DNA from: Mycobacteroides saopaulense
Lineage (GTDB): Bacteria; Actinomycetota; Actinomycetes; Mycobacteriales; Mycobacteriaceae
Length of the DNA: 64,000 nt
Assembly (NCBI RefSeq): GCF_001456355.1
Contig: NZ_CP010271.1
Location: 3,286,001-3,350,000, forward strand
Direction: 5' to 3'
Part shown: piece after piece, positions 17,954 through 27,268 of the stretch
Layout: each line of letters begins with the position of its first letter
Position numbering within the stretch: position 1 is the stretch's first letter
Notes under the pieces: generated by a model
Told to the model about the DNA's origin: nothing
What the model saw: the letters and a program-made list of their open reading frames with translations, nothing else
Database searches by the model: none
Program-made: the position numbers and the translations under genes

Positions 17954-19399
17954 TTACACCGCCACTTCGTTTTTAGAGCTGGAGACGGCCGGAACGGATA
18001 TGCCCACCGGGCGCCGCACGTACGCGTACCAGGTGACGGCGGCGCACACGACGTAGAAGGCCAGGAAGACCCAGAACGCCATGGTGGCCGACTTGGCGGC
18101 GCTGAGGTAGGAGGCGCGGAGCACCAGGTTGATGGCGACGCCGCCCAGCGCACCGATGGCCCCGGCCACACCGATCAGGGCACCCGACATGGTGCGCGAC
18201 CAGCTCTCATCGTGTCCGGCACTGCGCGCCTTGGCCGCGAAGATCGACGGAATCATCTTGTACACCGAGCCATTGCCGATTCCGGAGACCACGAACAAGA
18301 TGATGAATCCGATGACATACGCGCTCATGATGGCGCCGGAGGGCGCACCGGTCGCACGGTCGTCGATGGTGCCCGCGGTCACCAGGATCCCCGCACCGAA
18401 GATCATCGCGATGAAGGCGTACAGGGAGATCTCGCCGCCGCCGGTACGGTCCGACAGCCAGCCGCCGATAGGCCGCGCGAGCGAGCCCAACAGCGGTCCG
18501 ATGAATGCGATCTGCGCGGCGTGCAGCGAGGCCTGTGCCGCCGCCTGCGCCGGAGTCAGGCCGCTGTTGGCCAGCCCGGCAAGGAAGTTCAGCTGCAGCA
18601 CCTGACCGAACGCGAAGCTGAATCCGATAAAGGAACCGAAGGTGCCGATATACAGGAAGGCGATGATCCACGAGTCGCGGTACTTCATCACGTCGATGAG
18701 CGAGCGTCCGTCGGTCTTCTGGTTCGCCAGGTTGTCCATGAACAGCGCCGCACCCACGGCCGCGAAGGCGATCAGCACCAGGTAGATGGCGGCCACCCAG
18801 TGCGGTGAGCGGTTTCCGGCGGTGGCTATGACCAGCAGGCCGATGACCTGGATCACCGGGACACCGATGTTTCCGCCCCCCGCGTTGAGACCGAGCGCCC
18901 AGCCCTTGAACCGTTGCGGGTAAAAGGCATTGATATTGGTCATCGAGGACGCGAAGTTTCCGCCACCGAACCCGGCGACCGCGGCCACGATCATGAACGT
19001 CGTGTAGGAGGTCTCGGGGTGCCCCATGAAGTACAGCGTCAGCGCGGTGGGTACGGCCAACACCAGCGCACTGAAGATGGTCCAGTTGCGACCGCCGAAC
19101 CATGCGGTGGCGAAGGTGTAGGGCAAGCGCAGCACCGCGCCCACCAGGGTCGGCATGGCCACCAGGAAGAATTTTCCGGCAGCGTCGATGTGATAGACGT
19201 TCTGCGGCATGAACAGAACCATCACCGACCAGATGGACCACACCGAGAACCCGACGTGTTCGGCCACGACGGACCAGATCAGGTTGCGCCGCGCGACTTT
19301 CGCGCCACCGTTCTCCCAGGCGGCGACGTCCTCGGGATCCCAGTTCTCAATCCAGCGTCCGCGCCGTGCAATTGGGGCTGCTGCCGTGTTATTCGCCAT
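17954..19399 (-). CDS. narK: nitrate/nitrite transporter NarK family (MFS)
   Basis: 481-residue major facilitator with about 12 membrane segments, starting VVAEHVGFSVWSIWSVMVLF. Signature NarK stretches are visible: AAVAGFGGGNFASSMTN and WALGLNAGGGNIG, the two glycine-rich nitrate signatures. It carries nitrate and/or nitrite across the plasma membrane. As first gene of narK-nirB-nirD-nnaR-chelatase it feeds assimilatory nitrite reduction. ATG at 19399 gives a typical cytoplasmic N-terminus. The 134 bp upstream contain an imperfect inverted repeat that may be the operon's operator. Confidence 0.94.
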   Translation of the reverse strand: MANNTAAAPIARRGRWIENWDPEDVAAWENGGAKVARRNLIWSVVAEHVGFSVWSIWSVMVLFMPQNVYHIDAAGKFFLVAMPTLVGAVLRLPYTFATAWFGGRNWTIFSALVLAVPTALTLYFMGHPETSYTTFMIVAAVAGFGGGNFASSMTNINAFYPQRFKGWALGLNAGGGNIGVPVIQVIGLLVIATAGNRSPHWVAAIYLVLIAFAAVGAALFMDNLANQKTDGRSLIDVMKYRDSWIIAFLYIGTFGSFIGFSFAFGQVLQLNFLAGLANSGLTPAQAAAQASLHAAQIAFIGPLLGSLARPIGGWLSDRTGGGEISLYAFIAMIFGAGILVTAGTIDDRATGAPSGAIMSAYVIGFIILFVVSGIGNGSVYKMIPSIFAAKARSAGHDESWSRTMSGALIGVAGAIGALGGVAINLVLRASYLSAAKSATMAFWVFLAFYVVCAAVTWYAYVRRPVGISVPAVSSSKNEVAV

Positions 19400-19475
19400 G
19401 ACAGCAAGGTAGAAAATTCTTGTTGCAGCGGCGCTGCTGGCGATGACCGAGCCATCACATCTCGCTCACACGAGT

Positions 19476-19519
19476 CTGTCATGTGACGGTGAGAATCGGG
19501 TCGCGTCACATTCGGACAG
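19476..19519 (-). promoter_or_regulatory. imperfect inverted repeat upstream of narK
   Basis: CTGTC-ATGTGAC (19476-19487) is mirrored by GTCACAT-TCG-GACAG (19505-19519), so the two 5-nt and 7-nt blocks pair with a 3-nt insertion in one arm. It lies 77-120 bp upstream of the narK ATG, in the only non-coding space before the operon. A binding site for NnaR or GlnR is a reasonable guess, but I could not match either consensus firmly. Confidence 0.35.
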
Positions 19520-19533
19520 AAAAGTGACGCGCG

Positions 19534-20388
19534 TTACAACGTGAGTCGCACCAGGGCCGCGGTCCGCGCCAATCCCGGGAAAGACTGTGCCGAGGAACGC
19601 GGATGCAGGGCATGTACAGCGAGTCGGAAGATCAACGCCCGCAACAACATCTGGGGCCACTCCGGCAGGGTTGCCCACCGCTCGATGAGGCCGTCGTCCG
19701 CATCGCCCCACGACAGCGCATCCACCACGGCGACGCCGGCCGCCCAGGACGCGGGCCGCCAATACGGCGTGATGTCGGTGATGCCGGGCGCGGCGGCACC
19801 CGCGAAAAGCACAGTGCCGTACAAGTCGCCGTGCACCAGCTGCGGCGGGCTCTTGGTGGGCCTGCGCAGGCTCGCCAATTGGTTGATCAGGTCGATGGAG
19901 CGCTGGCCGTCCGGAGAGCCGGGTGATACCCGCGCCGCCGAGGGCCAGGACTGCAGCGGCCGGTCTTCCCATGCTGCACGGTCGGCCGCGATGAACACGT
20001 CGACGTCCGCCCAGGGCGCCACCGGCGGCTGGGTGAGGAAACGGGGACGTTCCAGCTTCGAGGTCGCCTCGTGCAGGCGCACCGACAGCGAGACCACTTC
20101 GTCGTGCCGGGGCTCGGGCGCACCGGCGACGAATGTGTCCGCGCGCCAACCCGATACGACATAACGCCCGTCGGTGGAGCGCACCGGCCGGGCCAGCCGC
20201 ACCCCGTCGACGAACAAGGTATCGCGCACCTTGGCCGACCATGCGGCGCGCGCATGGTCCGCTACCAGGGACAACACCACTTCACCGCAGCGCCAGCCGC
20301 CCTCCCACGTGGGGCCGAGCTGGACTGGCTTGACGCCGCTGAGCCCGTAAGTCGCGAGCACGTGCTCGGGTGGGCGGTCCACAGTCAC
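19534..20388 (-). CDS. TIGR02569 family actinobacterial protein
   Basis: 284-residue protein of the TIGR02569 family, known only in Actinobacteria, at the place of M. tuberculosis Rv3205c next to moeZ. LVHGDLYGTVLF followed by ITDITPYWRP resembles the catalytic H-G-D and following D-x-x of aminoglycoside-phosphotransferase-like kinases, but the loop lacks the usual Asn (Thr is there), so activity is doubtful. The start is probably GTG 20388 (VTVDRPPEHVLATYGL); GTG 20382 is possible and no suitable ATG exists. It reads from the moeZ side and ends before the narK promoter region. Confidence 0.75.
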   Translation of the reverse strand: MTVDRPPEHVLATYGLSGVKPVQLGPTWEGGWRCGEVVLSLVADHARAAWSAKVRDTLFVDGVRLARPVRSTDGRYVVSGWRADTFVAGAPEPRHDEVVSLSVRLHEATSKLERPRFLTQPPVAPWADVDVFIAADRAAWEDRPLQSWPSAARVSPGSPDGQRSIDLINQLASLRRPTKSPPQLVHGDLYGTVLFAGAAAPGITDITPYWRPASWAAGVAVVDALSWGDADDGLIERWATLPEWPQMLLRALIFRLAVHALHPRSSAQSFPGLARTAALVRLTL

Positions 20389-20498
20389 GCGGGATACGTT
20401 ACCGCCTGCAATGAACTGGGTTGTGTTCGCTCGGCGTTCGTGTCGGCGGTCACAGGTGGCACGTCCGTCACATCTGGCTGTTGCTGGTGCCCAGTCGG

Positions 20499-21674
20499 TC
20501 AGTACATGACCATGTCGGGGTCGACCTGTTTGGCCCAGGCCGCGATGCCACCCTGCAGGTGCACCGCATCGGCGAAACCCGCCTTCTTCACGGCCACAAG
20601 CGCCTCTGCCGACCGAATACCCGTCTTGCAGTACAGCACCGCCTGACGGTCCTGCGGCAGCTTGGCGAGCCCGTCTCCGGACTCCAGTGTCGACTTGGGC
20701 ACCAGCTCGGCACCGTCGATGTGAACGATGTCCCATTCGACGGGTTCACGCACGTCGATGAGGGCCACCTTCTTATCCGCGTCCAGCAGTTCCCGCAGTT
20801 CACGCGGGGTAATGGTGGAATCAGCGACCGCGGCGGAGGCCTCGTCGCTGATCACCCCGCAGAATGCGTCGTAGTCGATCAGCTCGGTGATCTTGGGCGT
20901 GGCCGGGTCCTTGCGGATCTTGATGGTCCGGTACGTCATGTCGAGCGCGTCGTACACCATGAGCCGCCCGAGCAGCGTCTCGCCGATGCCGGTGATCAGC
21001 TTGATCGCCTCGGTACCCATCACCGAGGCGATGGAGGCGCACAGGATGCCGAGCACGCCACCCTCGGCGCAGGACGGCACCATGCCTGGAGGCGGCGGCT
21101 CGGGGTACAGATCGCGGTAATTCAGGCCTAGCCCGTCGGGCGCGTCTTCCCAGAAGACGGAGACCTGCCCCTCGAAGCGGTAGATGGAGCCCCACACATA
21201 GGGCTTGTGCGCCAGCACCGCGGCATCGTTCACCAGATAGCGCGTGGCGAAGTTGTCGGTGCCGTCCAGGATCAGGTCGTACTGCGCGAACAGGTTGACC
21301 GCGTTGTCGGGCTCCAGCCGCAGCTCATGCAGCCGCACCTCGATGAGCGGGTTGATCTCCAGCACCGAATCGCGGGCGCTCTGCGCCTTCGACCTGCCGA
21401 TATCGGACTGACCGTGAATGATTTGGCGCTGCAGGTTGGACTCGTCGACGACGTCGAACTCGACGATGCCGATGGTGCCGACGCCCGCGGCCGCCAGATA
21501 TAGCAGTGTCGGGGAACCCAAGCCACCGGCGCCGATGACGAGCACCTTGGCGTTTTTCAGGCGTTTCTGCCCGTCCACACCCAGGTCGGGAATGATCAGA
21601 TGCCGGCTGTACCGGGCGACTTCTTCGCGAGTCAGATCCGCGGCGGGGCTGACCAACGGCGGCAATGTGGGCAC
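20499..21674 (-). CDS. moeZ: adenylyltransferase/sulfurtransferase MoeZ
   Basis: 391-residue protein. The N-terminal E1-like domain has the ATP loop VLVIGAGGLGSP near residue 46 and NLQRQIIH; the C-terminal rhodanese domain (residues about 290-391) has the persulfide cysteine in LYCKTGIRSA. It adenylates and then thiolates the C-terminal glycine of small sulfur-carrier proteins, CysO for cysteine and MoaD for molybdopterin synthesis (known for M. tuberculosis MoeZ/Rv3206c). The start is GTG 21674, with AGGAG at 21680-21684 five bases away. Nitrate assimilation would need molybdopterin, a loose functional fit with the cluster next door. Confidence 0.95.
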   Translation of the reverse strand: MPTLPPLVSPAADLTREEVARYSRHLIIPDLGVDGQKRLKNAKVLVIGAGGLGSPTLLYLAAAGVGTIGIVEFDVVDESNLQRQIIHGQSDIGRSKAQSARDSVLEINPLIEVRLHELRLEPDNAVNLFAQYDLILDGTDNFATRYLVNDAAVLAHKPYVWGSIYRFEGQVSVFWEDAPDGLGLNYRDLYPEPPPPGMVPSCAEGGVLGILCASIASVMGTEAIKLITGIGETLLGRLMVYDALDMTYRTIKIRKDPATPKITELIDYDAFCGVISDEASAAVADSTITPRELRELLDADKKVALIDVREPVEWDIVHIDGAELVPKSTLESGDGLAKLPQDRQAVLYCKTGIRSAEALVAVKKAGFADAVHLQGGIAAWAKQVDPDMVMY

Positions 21675-21697
21675 CGTGACTCCTGTAATTCGGGTTC

Positions 21698-21713
21698 CTC
21701 AGGGCTGCCTGAG
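21698..21713 (-). terminator. hairpin between the DUF3152 gene and moeZ
   Basis: CTCAGG and CCTGAG form a perfect 6-bp stem with a 4-nt loop, 14 nt upstream of the moeZ ribosome site. It may end or attenuate the transcript coming from the DUF3152 gene, or tune moeZ translation. No U-run follows. Confidence 0.35.
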
Positions 21714-21773
21714 AGGGCTACAGCTACATCAACAGTATCGGGATGCCAACCCTTCCCGGAGTCAGACCGGTGC

Positions 21774-22826
21774 CTACGGAATCGGATACGGCCAGGGGTT
21801 GGTCCGGCACGTCTTGCCGTCGGGCTTGATCGAGTCGGGATCGAACTTCGCCGCGACGTCATTGCTGACGCTGAACGTCTGCTGCATCATCACCGGCGCC
21901 AGCTGCTGGTCCTGCTCGCAGGGCTCGTGGCTCCGGTACCCGATGGCGTGTCCCACTTCGTGGTTGATCACGTATTGGCGGTAAGACGTGATATCACCCT
22001 GGAACGGGACGGCTCCCCGCACCCAGCGTGCCTCGTTGATGAAGACGCGTTGCTCGCCGTTCTCCCCGTATCTGGGGTTGTAGCAGGAGGATTCGAGCTG
22101 AATCTCGTATCCACATCCCTCGCGCACCGTGTCCGGCGAAGTCAGGGAGATACGGAAATCGGGTGTACCGGAGTCGATCCGGATGAATCCGAATTGTGGA
22201 TTGTGCGTCCAGCTTTTGGGGCTGGCCAGGGTTTGAGTCACCAAGCGCGCGAAGGCCTCATCACCCCCGAAACCCATGGTGTCGACGCCGTCCTCCACCT
22301 CGATGGTGTAGGAGAAGACCTTCGCAGCGCCCTGCCCCACCTGGGCGGTCGCTCCGGGCACCACATGCCACGTCCGGGCGCCCTGGGCGGTGAAGGGCTC
22401 CCCTTCCGGCAGCACGCCATCGGGCAGGCTCGCATCGAATTGCGTGAGGCCCTTGGGCGGGGCGCCGATGATCGCGTCCCCGAGCGCCCCGATCGACGGC
22501 GGGTCGGCGACGGGTTCGTTGGGGCCGGTACCTGCGTGCGAGTGTTCGCGCTGCGTGACGGTCTGATATCCGACGAAAACGGTCAACCCCACCAGCAACG
22601 GAATGGCATAGGCACGCCATCCATAGGTGGAGATGAAGCGGCCGAGCCACGTCTGCTTGCGCCAACGGTCGCGATCGCGCCGATCGGAGCGGATACGTCC
22701 GCTCCCCTCGGCGAGCGGATCACGCTGGGCGCGCAGTGGCTCGTAACGTTCGGAGGACTCCTGCACAGGGAGTCGACTCATGGATGAGCCGCTTGCGCGA
22801 AGACCTTCGGTAATTGTTTCTGGCAT
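21774..22826 (-). CDS. membrane-anchored DUF3152 protein, putative zinc protease
   Basis: 350-residue protein. A basic cytoplasmic N-terminus (RSDRRDRDRWRKQ) precedes one membrane segment, AYAIPLLVGLTVFVGY, near residue 95, so the DUF3152 domain (about 150-350) lies outside the membrane. That domain holds HEVGHAIGYRSH, which fits the metzincin zinc pattern HExxHxxGxxH, and a later PVMMQQT that could be the Met-turn. Four cysteines (CGYEIQ, SSCYN, EPC, KTC) may form disulfides. ATG 22826 is chosen; ATG 22781 (MSRLPVQ) is an alternative. Orthologous place: Rv3207c. Proteolytic activity is inferred only. Confidence 0.8.
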   Translation of the reverse strand: MPETITEGLRASGSSMSRLPVQESSERYEPLRAQRDPLAEGSGRIRSDRRDRDRWRKQTWLGRFISTYGWRAYAIPLLVGLTVFVGYQTVTQREHSHAGTGPNEPVADPPSIGALGDAIIGAPPKGLTQFDASLPDGVLPEGEPFTAQGARTWHVVPGATAQVGQGAAKVFSYTIEVEDGVDTMGFGGDEAFARLVTQTLASPKSWTHNPQFGFIRIDSGTPDFRISLTSPDTVREGCGYEIQLESSCYNPRYGENGEQRVFINEARWVRGAVPFQGDITSYRQYVINHEVGHAIGYRSHEPCEQDQQLAPVMMQQTFSVSNDVAAKFDPDSIKPDGKTCRTNPWPYPIP

Positions 22827-22973
22827 GGACCTACGATTATGCGCCCATTGGTGCCGGTCGTAGGTCACCGAGCAAGAATGGCATAGCAACAAGCCATCAC
22901 GCCTCGGGCACGCCGCCGGGTGCCAGGAGTACTGTCTGTAGTTCGGGTTCAAGCGGATTGAATGCCCGCTTGA

Positions 22974-23711
<738 letters not shown>

Positions 23712-23744
23712 CTGCCGACGGGGTCGAGCGAAGCCACCAGGGGC

Positions 23745-23969
23745 TTAGCTTGAGAAGCCGACGCGACGCGCGTCGGCGACACCGATCTCCACGTAGGCGA
23801 TCCGGGCGGCGGAGATCAGATACTTGCGACCCTTCTGGTCGGTGAGGTTGAGCACATCCGACTCCTTGGACAGCGCCGCCGACACGACCTTTTCGACGTC
23901 AGCCGGGGTCTGATCGCTAGAAATGACCAGCTCGCGCGGGCTATCTGTGACACCGATCTTGATCTCCAC
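23745..23969 (-). CDS. DUF3107 small protein (TB9.4 family)
   Basis: 74-residue acidic protein of the DUF3107 family, with the conserved ends EIKIGVTDSPREL and RIAYVEIGVADARRVGF. It matches the M. tuberculosis antigen TB9.4 (Rv3208A) at the same place, but lacks that protein's Ala/Gly-rich tail. The start is GTG 23969 after AAAGGT; a longer reading to 24053 has no family similarity. It ends 33 bp from the convergent TetR gene. Function unknown. Confidence 0.88.
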   Translation of the reverse strand: MEIKIGVTDSPRELVISSDQTPADVEKVVSAALSKESDVLNLTDQKGRKYLISAARIAYVEIGVADARRVGFSS

Positions 23970-24134
23970 CAGGACACCTTTCCAGTCGCTGAGCGTCAGT
24001 GCGCTCGTATCGATGAGGTTAGCCGACGCCGTTTCAGCCGACACACCTCGCATGATCGCGGCGCCCCGCTAATCACAGCAGTAACATCAGCACCAGGTTT
24101 CACATTGATTTGGGGCTGAGAGGAAGCGCTGATC

Positions 24135-24863
24135 ATGGTCGGTTATCGCGGAGATTCTCGGTATTCGAGCGGCTACGAGCCCCACGACGATCCGTACAAC
24201 TCTGAGACGACCCCGCAGTACGCCGAGTACTCGGGACTTGACGAGGATTACGAGTACAGGCCGCCTGGTGCCAACGACAACTGGAAATGGGTCGCGTCTA
24301 TTGCCGGGGCGGTGTTCGCGATCGCCGTGATCGCGACGGCTGTCGTGCTCAGCGGTGGCGAAGACAAGCCGCCTGCGGCCGCGGTCACCACACCGGTGCC
24401 CTCGCTGACACCGGTGACCACCACTGCACCTCCGCCACCATCGGCAACGTCGTCGGCGAAGCCGTCGACGACGACCGTCACTTCCACTCCCGCCGCCGAG
24501 ACGCCCAGCACGGCCCCGTCCACCGAGGCACCGACGCCCGAGCCGCCGCCGTCCAACCCGATGCTGCCGCCGGAAGGCCAGCGCCCGATCACGCCTGCGG
24601 CGTTCGCCTACTACGTGACCGGTAACCAGACACCGGGCGATCTACTCACGATCACCTACACCGATGGCAACGGCATGACGCGCACCGTGCTCGGCGCCTC
24701 GCTGCCATGGACGATGATCGTGACCCCGAGTCCGGGAATCGTCGGCGGCTCGATCACGGCGACAAGCTTCGCGAGCCAGGTCAACTGCTCGATCTCCAAC
24801 AGCGAGAACCAGATGCTGGCAGTGCAGAACAACAACAGCATCATCGCCCGCTGCGCCAAGTAA
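24135..24863 (+). CDS. membrane protein with Pro/Thr-rich linker and MmpS-like domain
   Basis: 242-residue protein in four parts: an acidic Tyr-rich cytoplasmic N-terminus (about 1-48), a membrane segment VASIAGAVFAIAVIATAVVL (53-72), a long Pro/Thr/Ser-rich linker (about 78-150), and a small exported domain. The last part (YYVTGNQTPGDLLTITYTD, LPWTMIV, NCSISNSENQML) resembles the MmpS extracellular beta-domain. The M. tuberculosis counterpart by place is Rv3209. ATG 24135 is preceded by GAGAGGAAG. It may support envelope lipid export as MmpS proteins do, but no MmpL neighbour is present, so the role is open. Confidence 0.78.
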   Translation: MVGYRGDSRYSSGYEPHDDPYNSETTPQYAEYSGLDEDYEYRPPGANDNWKWVASIAGAVFAIAVIATAVVLSGGEDKPPAAAVTTPVPSLTPVTTTAPPPPSATSSAKPSTTTVTSTPAAETPSTAPSTEAPTPEPPPSNPMLPPEGQRPITPAAFAYYVTGNQTPGDLLTITYTDGNGMTRTVLGASLPWTMIVTPSPGIVGGSITATSFASQVNCSISNSENQMLAVQNNNSIIARCAK

Positions 24864-24894
24864 GTCGCTAGCTGCGCGTTCCACAGGTAGCCGG

Positions 24895-25548
24895 CTAGCC
24901 ACCCAGGCCCAGGACAGCCATCCGCTCTGCGTGCGCACCCTGGAGCCGCTCGAAGAACTCGTTGAGGTTGCCCAGCCCGGCATCTCCGGACATCACCAGC
25001 TCGGCGAGTTCATCGTGCCGGGCCAGCACATGCTGCGCCTGGGTGATGGCCTCACCGAGCAGCCGTCGGCCCCACAGCGTGAGCCGGTTGCGCTGTTGTG
25101 CGTTGTCCTTGACCGCCTCACGCACCTGCGCGATGACGAACTCCGAGTGCCCCGTGGTGCCCAGCACAGACTTGAGCACTGTCGCCGATTCACCCGGTAG
25201 CGAGGCGACGACCTCGCCGTAGAAGTCGGCGGCCAGCGAGTCGCCGATGTACGCCTTGACCATGGCCTCCAACCAGGTGCGCGGCAGCGTCAGCGAGTGA
25301 TAGTTCTCGAGCGTCTTGACGTACGGCTCCATGGCCGCCAGGACGTCAACACCCTTGGCCTCCATCGCATCCCGCAGCGCCTCGTAATGGCGCATCTGCG
25401 AGGCGGCCATGCTGGCGATGGCGATCTTGCTCGCCAAATCAGGTGCCATCTTGGACTCGTCGGTCAACCGGTAGAACGCCGCAATCTCGCCGTACGCGAT
25501 CACCGCGAACAGCTGATTGACACCGGGAGGATCGAGGTCCGCAGTCAT
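24895..25548 (-). CDS. ferritin-like fold protein
   Basis: 217-residue all-helical protein of the ferritin-like superfamily, matching M. tuberculosis Rv3210c by place. Candidate di-metal ligands are visible: IAYGEIAAF near residue 20, MRHYEAL near 55, and the later helix with SEFVIAQVRE near 140. Related actinobacterial proteins resemble MiaE-type tRNA hydroxylases, but the ligand set is too loose to assign a reaction. Start ATG 25548; an upstream in-frame extension to 25629 carries no family residues. It is convergent with the MmpS-like gene. Confidence 0.78.
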   Translation of the reverse strand: MTADLDPPGVNQLFAVIAYGEIAAFYRLTDESKMAPDLASKIAIASMAASQMRHYEALRDAMEAKGVDVLAAMEPYVKTLENYHSLTLPRTWLEAMVKAYIGDSLAADFYGEVVASLPGESATVLKSVLGTTGHSEFVIAQVREAVKDNAQQRNRLTLWGRRLLGEAITQAQHVLARHDELAELVMSGDAGLGNLNEFFERLQGAHAERMAVLGLGG

Positions 25549-25798
25549 GTCTGGAACTCTAGCCGGGCGCTCGCGGCAGAACACCGATCCGCGCGGCAAA
25601 CCACGGCGAATCGGAAAATCGCAGCTCACCCGCTACCATGGACGCGGGACGAACGCCCTGAAGGGAGTTCTCCCACAGGAAATGTGCGTGCACGTGCCGC
25701 CCTCGCCACAAGATGCGAGCCCGGCCCCCTGGAATCTTAGGAATCCGGCCTACCGATCGTGCGCGCTGAGCGAAACACGAAAGGCACGTACCCAAACA

Positions 25799-27268
25799 AT
25801 GAGTCATATCGAGCACACCTTCGCCCAGCTCGGCGTCCGCGACGAGATCGTCCGGGCTCTGCGCGAGGTCGGAATCGAGCATCCCTTCGCCATTCAGGAG
25901 CTCACCCTCCCCCTCGCCCTGGGCGGATCGGACCTCATCGGTCAGGCCCGCACCGGTATGGGCAAGACCTACGCATTCGGTGTCCCGCTGCTGCACCGCA
26001 TCGCCACCGGCGTCGAAGACCGGCCGCTCAACGGCACCCCCCGCGCCCTGGTCGTGGTGCCCACTCGCGAGCTGTGCATCCAGGTCTACGAAGACCTCAC
26101 CAAGGCCTCCAAGTACCTCTCTGCGGGCGACCGCAACTTCACCGTCGTGTCCATCTACGGTGGACGTCCCTACGAGCCCCAGATCGAGGCGCTGCGCGCC
26201 GGAGCCGACGTGGTCGTCGGGACACCCGGGCGTCTGCTGGACCTGGCCCAGCAGGGCCACTTGCAGCTCGGCGGTTTGGCCATGCTGGTGCTCGACGAGG
26301 CCGACGAAATGCTGGACCTGGGCTTCCTGCCCGACATCGAGCGCATCCTGGCGCTAGCGCCGTCCGCCGACGCGGGCCGTCAGTCGATGCTGTTCTCGGC
26401 CACCATGCCGGACCCGATCATCACCCTGGCCCGCACCTTCATGAACCGTCCGACCCATATTCGTGCCGAGGACCCGCACGCCTCGTCGGTGCACGACTCC
26501 ACCGAGCAGTTCGTATACCGCGCACACGCCCTGGACAAGATCGAGCTGGTCAGCCGCATCCTGCAGGCCGAGGGCCGCGGCGCCACCATGATCTTCACCC
26601 GCACCAAGCGGACCGCACAGAAGGTCTCCGACGAGCTGGCCGAGCGCGGCTTCGCCGTCGGCGCCGTGCACGGCGACCTCGGACAGATCGCCCGTGAGAA
26701 GGCTCTGACTGCCTTCCGGTCCGGTGAAATCAGCGTGCTGGTCGCTACCGACGTGGCCGCGCGCGGCATCGATATCGACGACGTCACCCACGTCATCAAC
26801 TACCAGTGCCCCGAGGACGACAAGACCTACGTGCACCGCATCGGCCGCACCGGTCGCGCCGGGCGCACCGGTATCGCGGTCACCCTTGTGGACTGGGACG
26901 ACATCGCACGCTGGCAGCTGATCGACAAGGCGCTCGGCCTCGGTGTGCCCGATCCGGACGAAACCTATTCCACTTCACCGCATTTGTTCACCGAGCTGAA
27001 CATCCCGGCCGACGTCACCGGCTCCATCGGGGAGAAGTTCTCCGGCGGGCCCAAGCGCCGCGAGCCCCGGGCCGAGCGCACTGAGGACGACAAGCCCAAG
27101 CGCACCCGGGCCCGTCGCCGTACCAGGGCCGGCCAGCCTGCGGACGGTTCGGCCGCCGAGGCCCCCGCGGCTGAGGCCAGCACCGAGGGTGATCAGACCG
27201 CTCCCGCGCGCCGTCGCCGACGTCGGCGGCGTCCCAACGCAACCGCTGCGACCACCGCCACGGCGTGA
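25799..27268 (+). CDS. rhlE: DEAD-box ATP-dependent RNA helicase RhlE
   Basis: 489-residue DEAD-box helicase. Q motif FAIQELTLPLAL near residue 27, Walker A ARTGMGKT near 50, DEADEMLDLGF near 165, SATM near 200, and the C-terminal helicase domain with VATDVAARGIDID and HRIGRTGRAG. An Arg/Ala-rich tail (from about 420) likely binds RNA. It matches Rv3211 by place. Start ATG 25799 has only a weak ribosome site. The 250-bp leader (25549-25798) is unusually long for this window and contains GGGAG-TT-CTCCC; RNA-based control is possible. The stop overlaps the next gene by 4 nt. Confidence 0.95.
   Translation: MSHIEHTFAQLGVRDEIVRALREVGIEHPFAIQELTLPLALGGSDLIGQARTGMGKTYAFGVPLLHRIATGVEDRPLNGTPRALVVVPTRELCIQVYEDLTKASKYLSAGDRNFTVVSIYGGRPYEPQIEALRAGADVVVGTPGRLLDLAQQGHLQLGGLAMLVLDEADEMLDLGFLPDIERILALAPSADAGRQSMLFSATMPDPIITLARTFMNRPTHIRAEDPHASSVHDSTEQFVYRAHALDKIELVSRILQAEGRGATMIFTRTKRTAQKVSDELAERGFAVGAVHGDLGQIAREKALTAFRSGEISVLVATDVAARGIDIDDVTHVINYQCPEDDKTYVHRIGRTGRAGRTGIAVTLVDWDDIARWQLIDKALGLGVPDPDETYSTSPHLFTELNIPADVTGSIGEKFSGGPKRREPRAERTEDDKPKRTRARRRTRAGQPADGSAAEAPAAEASTEGDQTAPARRRRRRRRPNATAATTATA

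Noticed and set aside
21675..21773. Possible riboswitch upstream of moeZ
   Set aside because: I compared it with the TPP, SAM-IV and molybdenum cofactor types from memory; only one simple hairpin is present and no conserved core was found.
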